Below are positions 36,689 through 46,243 of a DNA stretch of 64,000 bases, piece after piece (within the stretch, counting starts at the first letter, position 1; each line of letters begins with the position of its first letter). A model generated the notes under the pieces. The model saw nothing but the letters and a program-made list of their open reading frames with translations, had not been told where the DNA came from and searched no databases. The DNA is from Solea solea. Its lineage: Eukaryota; Chordata; Actinopteri; Pleuronectiformes; Soleidae. The position numbers were made by a program, and so were the translations under genes. The stretch spans positions 7,813,649 through 7,877,648 of the forward strand of contig NC_081146.1 in NCBI RefSeq assembly GCF_958295425.1. The letters are read 5' to 3'.

Positions 36689-37788
36689 TTTCGGGGGAAA
36701 GGACAGGTTTCTAGTTTCTATTGGGACCACGTGACTTGCAGACGCGCATCATGGGCGGGCAGAGTCACAGACATACGTACAGACATGTTTGTTAAGTTTG
36801 ATAAAACATCGCTCTGTTGTGCTTTGTAAAGCGTGTTGTCTGTGCGGAGCTACAGCGACATCCTCGCTCACACGTGCTGTATATACAGATGTTGAGACCA
36901 GGCTGCCTCAACAACAACTGACGTAGACTATTGTATTTTGTTTGTAATGTAATACAGTTAAAGTGTCACTGGGAAAAGCCCACATCTCACAACAGCAATA
37001 GTATTATGACATAAAGGGGAAAACATTACTACAATGTGTGTTAAATACGAGAATTACCTGAGCACGTGCAAAGACATTGTTCTTTGACTAACTAACTATC
37101 TAACAAACAAAAAAGCAAGTCTTCTTCATTCACCCATTAATGTCACACTTTGTGGAATATGTAGAAAAGATGGAGGAAGCGATGCAACATTAAGGGTATT
37201 AACAGTCATAAAACACCAAAAGAAGATAAAGAAGAAAATAAATTATAATTCACAAAGTGTCCCCGTTTCTGCAGGTAGCATACATGTTCATGACTGTTAA
37301 CTGTTACACTGAACAGTTAAATAAAACTATATAAAACACTGGGCATATGTGATGGGATGAGATGGTGATTCTAATGTGATAGGTTTATTCTGTTTTGCGA
37401 CTCATTTAAAGAGAGTGAGACTGGGTTATTCAACATTAAAGTGAACTCCTGTCTGATAATAAGGCCTTTGTGTGCTCTGACGAAATATAAAGTTACAGCC
37501 TACAGTCTTAGAGGCAGAATAAACCCGACATGAATGAAACAGTACAGACAAACGTGTTCAGACTTTTTAAATTTAAAGGACAAGATGTGGCGCCGGACAA
37601 AGTCCCTCCTACAGCTAACGTTAGCCAGCAACGTGCTAGCTCTGCACTGGCACTGCACCACTTCTCCGTTTCCACACAAGCGCCTGCAGCACAGTCCCTT
37701 AAAGGTCTGCTAACGCCACACACACATGCACTTCTCTTCACCAGAACCACACACATCATGCAGACCATTCACAGGCTGAAATATTCAC

Positions 37789-37930
37789 CTTCTACTCGCG
37801 GTTTTCAGCTCCGTGGGATCCTGTTAGTGTGGTTATGTTTTAATGCGGTGAGAGGAACGATCGGCAGAAGTGACGCCATACGCCGGCGACGCACACAAAC
37901 AGCAACCCGTCGCATATGAGTGACGCAATG
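37789..37930 (-). promoter_or_regulatory. adar: Candidate constitutive adar promoter / alternative non-coding first exon
   Basis: A CpG-rich patch (cgccggcgacgc, cccgtcgc) lies upstream on the minus strand of a good donor (GTAGAAG|GTGAAT, exon side ends at 37789). Mammalian ADAR has separate constitutive first exons, which suggests this reading. It could equally belong to an unseen gene on the other strand. Confidence 0.28.
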
Positions 37931-38034
37931 TCAGCGGCAAGGTTCCGATACTTGCTGTTTTACCGACGGCTGTGTCCTTCATATTACTCACTATGGAGCC
38001 CGTTTACGCCACTTGAGTAATAAAAATACATTAG

Positions 38035-38220
38035 TAAGTCATAATTATGACGTATATGACATGTATTACTTATTATAAACAATTACTAACTTATAATAAT
38101 GAGATAGTAAGTCAGTAAGTAAGTCATTATTACGAGAAAGTATATGAGATACCTCCTTACAATTCTGACTTATTATCTCATAATAATGAGATACTTTCTC
38201 ATTATTATGACTGAATGTGG
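38035..38220. repeat. AT-rich inverted repeat / MITE-like palindrome
   Basis: The left arm 'agtcattattacgagaaag' near 38123 and the right arm 'ctttctcattattatgact' near 38194 are approximate reverse complements. Internally there is iteration of 'taagtcataat'-type words and a shorter palindrome 'ttatctcataataatgag'. No coding capacity. Confidence 0.6.
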
Positions 38221-39432
38221 ATAATTTTTGGCAGAAACAACATAACTTTCTGCTTCCCCCTTTATTCAGGAAATAAATCATGAAATAATCAAGTTTCGAG
38301 CCCCTAGTGTTGAACTTTGTGTCACAAAAGAAGAATCAAAGTCCATATCACTTGAATCTGACTCAGAGTCCAAGAAATCAAGGTTTAATTTGATGTAAAA
38401 TCAGTAAAAGCAGACTCATGCAATAGCTTAATTTCATTTTAGTAACTGAATGCACCTGAACAAATGTGTCGGCCTTTGCTTAATAGTAATGTTACTGTTT
38501 TTATCCTTACATTATTACAAAAACATCTTATTAAATAAATTAAGTACTTCAATAGAAGTTGTCTTTTTGTCTCCTTAAAATGAACCCTGTATTGGTAGTA
38601 TTTCCATGTTGTCTCCATTGTTTCTATAATTTTTTGTATGACATGAAGTCATTGTAGATGTACTTTTCATTGAACCATTTACCCCATTACAACATACTGT
38701 AAGTGTTCCATTCAGTAGTTTGATTCTAATATTCATTCATTGGTATCATATTAGTTTAGCAACACAGTTTGACTTTAATGTTATAAAAAGGAATAATATA
38801 ACATTCCCACCATACTCCGGTGTAAACAGATTTCAAATTTGGGGCTTATAGCAAGTTTAGTATTGAGGAGACCACAGTTTCTCTAGTGACTTGTTGCACT
38901 CTATCTACTTATCCTGTAGGTGTCAGGATTTCTCTGTGAATATGCTGACCTCAGATCTTCAATACATACAAACTGATTAAAAAAAATTCTTTATCTTCTT
39001 CTTAAGCTCTTAAAATACCTGTGTGACTGCAACACCATCCCTGATAAATGTGTTCACAGCAAATAAAAAAGAATGGCCCTTCTTTAGATTCATGAAGCAC
39101 AGTAAATAAATGCATGGCAAAGAGATTTAAGATGACAGCTGTGTGATGACAGGTAATTGCATATCAGGACGTCTGCAGGAATATAATGTACGAGCAGAGA
39201 AGCATGGAGGCTGAGTTGGAGCTGTAGGTCAGAGTATACTTGATTGACTTAAACACACAGGACTGTGTTCTGTAGAGGAATATTCGTTTCACTGCATTTC
39301 TCACCCACACTTGTCTCCCCCGCTCCTTCCTACTCTCCCCTGCTCCTCATTTCTGTGCTCCACCACTCTTGGTATCACGCTCTCTTTACTTATTTTTTTT
39401 CCACAGTCCCTCTTCTCTTCTCCTCTTCTCTC

Positions 39433-39461
39433 CTCCTCCTCCTCCTCCTCCTCCTCCTCCT
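39433..39461. repeat. (CCT)n trinucleotide repeat
   Basis: About nine to ten CCT units, roughly 60-85 bp upstream of the receptor ATG, so probably in the 5' UTR or core promoter. Confidence 0.85.
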
Positions 39462-39517
39462 CTTTTGTCCTCTCTCTCCACTTCTGCTCTTTCTCTGTAA
39501 ATTCAGATGAATGCAGT

Positions 39518-39569
39518 ATGTGGCAGGCTGTGGCTGTTGGGCTGTTGATACTCATGACTCTTCTCCAGG
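39518..39569 (+). CDS. nAChR exon 1 (signal peptide)
   Basis: ATG TGG CAG start, followed by a 12-residue hydrophobic core; donor CCAGG|GTGAGT. An out-of-frame ATG lies 7 bp upstream (39511). Confidence 0.85.
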
Positions 39570-39871
39570 GTGAGTGACTTTCATCCGTGCTTTAAGACTG
39601 TGCCTGAACAAGTGTTTGCGTTGTCCTGCGTGTACTGTATATATTATATATATATATGTGCTCTTTAATGCCTCAAGTGCTCTGTCCTTTTGTATTTTTT
39701 GTGTGCACAGCACACTCACACTGGCTGAGTGACTGTGGGAGTGCAGGCAGACAGAAAAATAGATTTATTTTGTGATGAGCAAGCAACTGTATTAAATGTA
39801 ATCATCTTTACTGCAGATTAGAAAGCTGACCTGTGCATTTTCTCTAGTCAGACAGACAGATATATAGATAT

Positions 39872-39910
<39 letters not shown>

Positions 39911-42598
39911 CGGGTGATTTACTACGGCTGGACATTGTTGTCAGGCATCTGTGGAGTCCTTGGTATTAATTGTGATCTAGTTAGTGCATCTGACAGTGGA
40001 GTTGAACACATTTACTGTCGCACTCTTACTGTTTTACTGTAGGGGCTTTGAAAAGTTGTATGCAAGGGAAAATGCAGAGTACATGCATCGTGGGACTATT
40101 TTGGATATCTTTTTTTGCTTTTTTTATGCCTTTTGCATCCACCAATGATCGCCCTTCACAGTACACACACACACACACACTCACAAACAAGCACATCAAG
40201 AGTGAATCACAGCCGTAGTCAAAGAGAGAAAGTTCTTCTCTTTCATCGTTGTGAGTGCTGTGTCTGTCTGTCTGGGGTGTTTCAGTGTTTAATGGCCTCA
40301 CTATTTCCTGCATAGAATCCAAGTGACACTTTTACAGCGGTGGAGAGACTCTCACTGTCCGCCAGGTGATCAATCAGGGATGTAATTGATTAGGAAGAGT
40401 GCATTTTTTTCCCCTCTGCTGTCCTTTTTTTTCTTCCCATGTCCTGTCCTCTTTTGCTCCTGCACACTTTTGTTCTGTGTTCTCTTTTCATGTCCCAAGC
40501 TGTCATCTCCTCTAGATATATATCTGTGTTCTTCAAGAGCATCCCCATCTTTAAAACATGGTATTATGTCACAACTGCAAAGGTCACCCTGTTAATGTTA
40601 ACCAAGTTTAAGTGCACTTAAGGCAAAATTTTAAACCTAATTTTAACTTCATTATATTGCACTGTGTTTATGTATTTTGTTATTTCTTTATTCTAGTTAC
40701 TGTTACTGTGGCATTGTATGGGCCATTTTTATCATCTGTATTGCTTCTAATCTGTACAGCACTTTGGTCAACCCCCATTGTTTTAAATGTGCTCTAGAAA
40801 TAAAGTTTGAGTTGAGTTTAGTTGAATCTTTCCTCTTTACTTGCATTTTTTTTTTCAAATTCAATCCAGTCCAAACCAAAACAACTTTATTTATAAAGCC
40901 CTTTAAAAAACAAAGTGCTGTACAACAGAGATAAATACGATAAATAAAATAAAATAAAATATAAGAAATGACATCATAGGCCTAGACAACAGACAATAAA
41001 ACATACAATAAAACATTAAAACAATAAAAAGATAAAAACCAATTACTCCTACTGGGTTGAAAAATTCACTATCATCACACTGCTTTTTCTGCCATTGCTC
41101 TGCCTTCGGTGCTCTCTGGTGATCTTTACTGACGCCTAAGTTCACACTTTCTCTTTCCCCTCTAATAACCTCCTCAGTATCAGTCCAGGGACCTCACCAG
41201 CGTTTTCTGCTCAAGGAGCTGCTGAAGGACTACAACCCCATGGAGAGGCCAGTGGCCAATGACTCCCAGACTCTTACTGTTCAGTTCTCCTTCTCTCTAA
41301 TACAAGTCATGGATGTGGTATGTATTCACACAAATGTAAAGTTACAGTGACACGATACACACAGAAAACTACAGACATGAACGATAGTCTATCTTTGAGT
41401 CTTGAGTCTTTATCGTGGTGGATAAATCAAATAGTTTTATGTCAAGATTGAAAGTCTTTAGCATGTGTTGCCATGGCACAGCGTTTTCTTGCTGAGCTGC
41501 AGTGCTGCGATAGATAAACAAGATAATCATTGAATTTATCCTGTACACGTTGTACATTTTTGTAATTTTGTTATTCTTGTTTAAACAAGGGCTTTGTGCT
41601 ATTTTGATTTAATTTTAATCTTAATTCTTTTTTTCCCCCCTTTTTTTAAATGTTTTAAATTTTAACTTGTGTGCTCTTTTTTTCTGGTACTTACTTCGGG
41701 ATAATAAAAGTATTCTGATTCTGATTCTGAATTTGGAAACATATTTTGTGTGTGTTTCATTAGACATTTCCATTAGATAGGTATAATTGGACAGAAAGTA
41801 TTGTTTTTATTGACTGAGTCATTTTTAAATGTACATGTAGCCCAGAGAATGTTGTTCTGGAACCTAAACCGCTGTGCACCTATCCTTAAATAATGAAATC
41901 ACTCATTGTGTTATTTGATTTGTGTTTTGCAAGGATGAAAAGAATCAGATCCTCACCACGAATGCTTGGCTGCAGATGGTGAGTATAACTGAATATGCTG
42001 ATAATGTGATATTGATAATTTGATGTGAACATCCCGCACTGTATAACATTGGCTGGGATTGAGTGTGGTGATATTGTAAGACTTATAGACATTCAGCGTT
42101 TCTAAGTTGAACATAAAAAAGATCATATTTAATGTTGTCCCTTTATCTCTTAAATCAGTTCAGAATTTTTTTTTATAAAAGGTCCACTGTGTAACAACTG
42201 GGATTTATTGTTTATTTTATATTGATAGAAATTAAATATACTACCATAAGAGTAAAATAAAAGTTGTTTGGTTTTCAAAATAAATATTTTATATGTACTT
42301 TCGGCAAGGGCAGGGGCAAACATTAATGAATTATTGTGCACGGGTGGAGCAGGCACCACTACTGTATATGGAATAAACTGAATAAAACAACAATTGTGAT
42401 TGTTCAACATTTAACATGGAAAAATCAGTATAACAGTGTGTAAAACCAGTGTTGTGTTTGTGTCTCCCAGCAGTGGTACGACCACTATCTCCAGTGGAAC
42501 CAGTCAGAGTATCCTGGAGTTAAGAACCTCCGTTTCACTCCAGACCAGGTCTGGACACCTGATATATTACTTTACAACAGGTATATGACAGATATGAT

Positions 42599-42630
<32 letters not shown>

Positions 42631-45600
42631 TGGACATGTTCTGAGCTCTGACCCATGTTCTTACTGTTATTTATTTATTTATTTTAATTTCAGTGCTCAT
42701 GATAAGTTTGATGCCTCCTTTAAGACCTATGTGCTGGTTAACTCCAGTGGTTTCTGTGAATATCTGCCTCCAGGTGAGTTTTCATTTTACTCAATTTTAG
42801 TCCAAGAATTCTTTACTGAGAGAGAGAGTGAGTTACTTCCAGTCACATGCACCATGGATGTTATTCCTCCCACTATAACACATCACACATACTTGACATG
42901 AAAGTACTTGACTGTGACCTATGTTGTCTTGTGTTTTAAAAAGGGATATTTATCAGCACATGCAATGTGGACGTGAGATGGTTTCCCTTTGACATCCAGC
43001 ATTGCGAGCTGAAGTTTGGCTCGTGGACATTCGATGGCTGGCTGTTGGACATCCAGATGAAGGAGGCAGATGTGTCAGGATACATGCGCAACGGAGAGTG
43101 GGACCTGCTGGGTAAGACACGTTGAGTAGCCCCTGCATAATAAACTTTGTTGCTTAGTAACTGTGCTTACATCGCTGTCATGCAACCGTGTAACTACAAA
43201 GACCTAAGGATTTATGAGATTTTTTCTTTTGTATAATCAGATTGTAGCAGGAGACGTCGGAGTATGCCTTATAAAAGTTAAACTAAATAAAATTCAGTGG
43301 CCATATACTTACAGCGTTGATGTTTTTATGTGCTTTCAGGTTCTTACACTAAAACACTGTCCTTTCTGCAAAAAAAACCACAGCCGCTGATTTGAATAAA
43401 CCCGGATCTTTCTTCACTATGTTTTATCTCAGTAAAACCTTTAATGATGCTGGTCCTCTGTCTGGCTTTTTATATGCATTTATTTCAGCAAATGACACTC
43501 CACTGGTTTCATTTGGCTCCTGAGTCTTGTATGTCACTTTCTTGCTTTCTCGGTTGTGGTTTTTGTGACCGCTTTGCTCTGACTGTTCCTGTTCACACAG
43601 AGGTCCCTGGGGGTCGTCATGAGGTTTTCTATGACTGCTGTGCAGAGCCGTACCCCGATGTTACCTTTGTGGTCACATTACGGAGGAGGACCTTGTTTTA
43701 CGCTCTCAATCTCCTCATCCCAATTGTGCTCCTCTCCTCCATGACCTTGCTTGTCTTCCTGCTCCCCGCAAACTCTGGGGAGAAGATCAGCCTCGGTGAG
43801 GAGTAAGACGAGGAGTTAAGAGAAGGACATGAGCTGAGGGATGACACAGCAAGAACCTAGGAAAACAAGATATTTACAATATATTATTAAGCACAAATGT
43901 GTTGCCCTATCCTTGTAAAAGTATTGGTTTATTTCACCCTCCATGTTAGTTCTCTCTCCATGTCTCTCTGTCTACTGGAAAACATTCAATCAGCTGTGCA
44001 GCGATTTTGCCTGATGTCAGGAGGGCCAAGATGAAAGGAAATAGAGACTGAAAAAGACAACAGTAGAACAGGTGGGAGGGAAGATGAGAGAGTAAAATTG
44101 AGTTTTCCTGGGAGTGTCAGGAAGACAGATGGTTGTAGAGATAAGTCAAATGCAGCATACCAAATGTACTCTTTGACTAAGTGTACACAGAAGGAACTCT
44201 CCTAAGGATTCTTTGTTCTTCTTGTATTTTCTTTGCAACCCGCATCCCACATGTCGGTTCTGCCTCCAGGCATTACGGTTCTTCTGTCTCTGACTGTCTT
44301 CATGTTGATGGTTGCAGAGATTATGCCTGCCACTTCGGACTCTGTCCCGCTGATAGGTTGGTTCTTCTTCTGTGTGCCTGCCCTGTGGGTTTAAAGAGAT
44401 TTTGGAAGGCCACTGAGACGTTGCTCATAATTTGTCAGCACCCATGTGAGTGAAATGTGTTTTGTCGCAGGTCAGTACTTTGCCAGCACCATGGTGATTG
44501 TGGGGATGTCGGTCGTAGCTACGGTCATCGTCCTGCAGTTTCATCACCACGACCCCAACAGTGGACACATGCCGCGCTGGGTGAGTTACAGTGACGATTG
44601 TATTTATGGAGCAATTCTAATAACAGCAACAATCCAAAGTACTATACAGCATAAATAGTAAATAGACAATCCACAATGGTGCAATACAACTACATACAAA
44701 GCCGGAATAATATTTAAATTGGTAAAAAAACAAGTTATTGAAATAGAAAATAAGAGAAAATCAATTTAAAGTTGTATGCTGTGTAACTTTTAAATATAAA
44801 CAAATGTCTGTTAAATTCAAACCAATGTCAAATGAGTTTACGCCATGCTGATAAATCAATGATCAGCTCCACACGACTCTCTCTGTGTTTCTCTCAAAAC
44901 AACGCTATGTTTTGTCTTCATGTCTGTGGTGTGATGCATTTTTAATATCACGAGGAGGAAGGATAACAGCTGAGGAATTATCCCCGGTTGAAAGAGAACT
45001 TTAGATTAAGAAATTAACCCAGAAACTCTGCTTTAAATGCTTTAAAAGTTTAGGTTTAAATTGTCCCAAAAGTCCCAAAATAAAAAAGGAGGAAGCACAG
45101 AGATGCTAAATGAAATGTAACATGGGTCCTTTAATTATGAGAGTGTGTTTTAACTCTAACACCAAGTACTGGTCAAATCTAAAAACAACACTGAACAAAT
45201 TTGGTGGTGATGAAATTAATTAAGGGATTAGATGGGGATTAAAAGAGATAGAATCCCATTATATTTTTATCTTAAACGCACATTCAGGTGTTCCTTAACT
45301 TCCTCATTAGTATTTGTCAATTTGTGTGTCAGGTGCACTTGGTTCTGCTGCAGTGGGTTCCTTGGTTCTTGCGGATGAAGCGTCCAGGTGAGGGAGTGGA
45401 TCCCACACTTTCCAACAGCCAGACCGACTCTCAGAGCAAGACTATGTCCTCTCCTACCACCACCGCTACCACCGCCACAATCCCTACCCCAATGCCCTCC
45501 ATCCTCCCGCAGAGCCTCAACTCCCTGCAGGTTACCCTCGCTCAGCTCAGCCACCCACTGTCACATTCACAACCTCACAGGCCCAACTCTCAGGCTGTCA

Positions 45601-46202
45601 TCCTCCCTATTCCCATCAACAGAGATCCCAATCCACACTCCCAGCCCAACGGTCATCTGCCCTACATGGGTTTCCAGACCTTCCAGACGACTGTAGAACT
45701 GGAGCCATTTCAGAGGAACAGGGCCATTTATCATGGGAGGGTCAACAGTGGACTAGGTGGAGGAGAAGGAGAGGGAGCAGCACCAGGGGGAGGAGAACCC
45801 GCTGGAGATTCCCCAGTCCATTACCACCTTCCATCCTCCAAATTTGGGATCTCAACTCAGGAAGCCACCCCAGACCCAGATCCGTTAATCACATCCTCTG
45901 GACCTTGTGGTTTAGAGGCTGGAGCAGGAAGATCGGCTGCTATGTCTGCCCACAGCAGTGTGAACCGATCTGTTGCCGTGGACAACCAGCTGCAGGCTCT
46001 CCTGATGGAGGTGCAGTTCTTAGTCGAACGTGTTCGCGAGCAGGACCGGCAGCTGAGCGTGGCGGAGCAGTGGCAGTTTGCCGCCGCTGTTATCGACCGC
46101 CTGTGCCTGGTGGGATTCAGTGTTTTCAACATCATCTGTACCATTGCTATTTTCATGGCTGCACCCAACTTTGGAGAAGCACTATCCAAAGACTTCCTGT
46201 GA
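39518..46202 (+). CDS. Alpha7-type neuronal nicotinic acetylcholine receptor subunit (chrna7/chrna11-like), 10 exons
   Basis: A ligand-gated cation channel subunit of the Cys-loop family, probably forming homopentamers at synapses. Joined exons give about 618 residues. Visible: hydrophobic signal peptide ([18 protein letters not shown]), Cys-loop C-13-C ([15 protein letters not shown]), the vicinal Cys pair that defines alpha subunits ([11 protein letters not shown]), M1, the M2 pore helix [19 protein letters not shown] with the Glu that gives alpha7 its high Ca2+ permeability, M3, a very long cytoplasmic loop (about 240 residues; human alpha7 is 502 aa in total), and M4 ending SAPNF-like [14 protein letters not shown]. 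The ten-exon layout with internal sizes 140, 45, 110, 80, 168, 195, 87 and 110 bp is that of CHRNA7. Sequence divergence suggests the fish-retained paralogue chrna11 rather than true chrna7, but a tree is needed, so no symbol is given. Its 3' end faces snx27. Confidence 0.93.
39868..39910. repeat. (GATA)n tetranucleotide microsatellite
   Basis: About ten tandem GATA units preceded by 'tagatatatagata' variants. Confidence 0.9.
40735..40835 (+). repeat. L2-type LINE 3' tail, plus orientation
   Basis: Contains 'tctgtacagcactttggtc', then 'aaatgtgctctagaaataaa' and a TTGAGT-type tail, the well-known 3' end of fish L2/Maui-like LINEs. Severely 5'-truncated. Confidence 0.6.
40868..41060 (-). repeat. 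L2-type LINE 3' tail, minus orientation
   Basis: The reverse complement reads 'gtacagcactttgtttttta' and then 'aagggctttataaataaag', so it is an inverted relative of the tail at 40735-40835, followed by an A-rich/(AATAA)n region. Confidence 0.6.
41178..41317 (+). CDS. nAChR exon 2
   Basis: Acceptor TCCTCAG|TATCAG, donor GATGTG|GTATGT. Encodes [20 protein letters not shown], the N-terminal helix region of the extracellular domain. Confidence 0.93.
41575..41740 (+). repeat. LINE 3' tail with (TTCTGA)n end
   Basis: Ends 'ataataaaagtattctgatt' followed by further 'ctgatt' units, the variable terminal repeat of a fish LINE family. Lies in nAChR intron 2. Confidence 0.5.
41934..41978 (+). CDS. 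nAChR exon 3
   Basis: 45 bp, [15 protein letters not shown]. Acceptor TTGCAAG|GATGAA, donor CAGATG|GTGAGT. The small exon size is characteristic of the family. Confidence 0.93.
42177..42420. repeat. Possible MITE-like repeat in nAChR intron 3
   Basis: Starts with 'aaaggtccactgtgtaaca', a sequence that begins many fish non-autonomous elements. The far boundary is unclear. Confidence 0.3.
42471..42580 (+). CDS. nAChR exon 4 (loop A region)
   Basis: 110 bp; acceptor CTCCCAG|CAGTGG, donor AACAG|GTATAT. Encodes [14 protein letters not shown] and WTPDILLYN. Taking the CAG as exonic gives the family-standard length. Confidence 0.92.
42597..42626. repeat. (CA)n microsatellite
   Basis: A simple CA run in nAChR intron 4. 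Confidence 0.9.
42694..42773 (+). CDS. nAChR exon 5
   Basis: 80 bp; acceptor AATTTCAG|TGCTCA, donor CTCCAG|GTGAGT. Encodes [20 protein letters not shown]. Confidence 0.93.
42944..43111 (+). CDS. nAChR exon 6 (Cys-loop and loop B)
   Basis: 168 bp; acceptor TTAAAAAG|GGATAT is purine-rich and weak, donor CTGG|GTAAGA. Carries the full Cys-loop and the loop B tryptophan in GSWTFDGW. Confidence 0.93.
43601..43795 (+). CDS. nAChR exon 7 (loop C, M1, start of M2)
   Basis: 195 bp; acceptor CACACAG|AGGTCC, donor CCTCG|GTGAGG. Loop [13 protein letters not shown]1, and the GEKISL entry of the pore helix. Confidence 0.95.
44270..44356 (+). CDS. nAChR exon 8 (M2)
   Basis: 87 bp; acceptor CCTCCAG|GCATTA, donor ATAG|GTTGGT. 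Encodes [20 protein letters not shown] and ATSDSVPLI. Confidence 0.95.
44471..44580 (+). CDS. nAChR exon 9 (M3)
   Basis: 110 bp; acceptor GTCGCAG|GTCAGT, donor CGCTGG|GTGAGT. Encodes [20 protein letters not shown] followed by LQFHHHDP. Confidence 0.95.
44581..45332 (+). other. nAChR intron 9 with a dispersed repeat copy
   Basis: It contains a fragment with 'tatttatggagcaattcta' near 44606 (LINE-tail-like) and, at 44770-44920, the second copy of the repeat seen at 11715-11860. No exon. Confidence 0.55.
44770..44920 (+). repeat. Dispersed repeat, copy 2 (first copy at 11715-11860)
   Basis: Shares 'tgtgtaacttttaaa', 'aaacaaatg', 'gatcagctccacac' and 'gtgtttctc' with the copy upstream of kcnn3, same strand. 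Confidence 0.6.
45333..46202 (+). CDS. nAChR exon 10 (cytoplasmic loop and M4)
   Basis: Acceptor GTGTCAG|GTGCAC, stop TGA 46200-46202. Begins with the post-M3 helix ([12 protein letters not shown]), then a long Ser/Thr/Pro/Gly/His-rich disordered loop, the pre-M4 amphipathic helix, and M4. Confidence 0.95.
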   Translation: MHLVLLQWVPWFLRMKRPGEGVDPTLSNSQTDSQSKTMSSPTTTATTATIPTPMPSILPQSLNSLQVTLAQLSHPLSHSQPHRPNSQAVILPIPINRDPNPHSQPNGHLPYMGFQTFQTTVELEPFQRNRAIYHGRVNSGLGGGEGEGAAPGGGEPAGDSPVHYHLPSSKFGISTQEATPDPDPLITSSGPCGLEAGAGRSAAMSAHSSVNRSVAVDNQLQALLMEVQFLVERVREQDRQLSVAEQWQFAAAVIDRLCLVGFSVFNIICTIAIFMAAPNFGEALSKDFL

Positions 46203-46237
46203 GAGGACGAACACAGAGACTTGAGAGAAAATGGGAT

Positions 46238-46243
46238 AATAAA
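46238..46243 (+). terminator. Candidate poly(A) signal of the nAChR gene
   Basis: AATAAA 36 bp after the stop codon. Other candidates lie downstream (ATTAAA near 46642, AATAAA near 47273), so longer 3' UTRs are possible. Confidence 0.4.

Larger units (their letters stand above)
36690..39517. other. Spacer between adar and the nicotinic receptor gene
   Basis: Apart from the CpG-rich patch at 37.79-37.93 kb and the inverted repeat at 38.04-38.22 kb, the stretch is AT-rich with no supported gene. A plus-strand frame at 37530-37919 crosses the CpG-rich patch but has no recognisable domain. The receptor promoter is expected in the last few hundred bases, where a (CCT)n run occurs. Confidence 0.5.
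39570..41177 (+). other. nAChR intron 1 with microsatellites and LINE tails
   Basis: It holds an AT-rich run near 39641-39656, a (GATA)n array at 39868-39910, and two inverted copies of an L2-type LINE tail at 40754-40806 and 40885-40923. No additional exon was supported. Confidence 0.7.

Noticed and set aside
37530..37919. Plus-strand 129-codon open frame over a CpG-rich patch
   Set aside because: No recognisable domain. The opposite strand offers a better explanation as an adar upstream exon/promoter region. Kept only as a weak promoter candidate.
39518..46202. Calling the nicotinic gene chrnb2 from its position next to adar
   Set aside because: The vicinal Cys pair in loop C, the alpha7 pore segment [14 protein letters not shown] and alpha7 exon sizes exclude a beta2 subunit.
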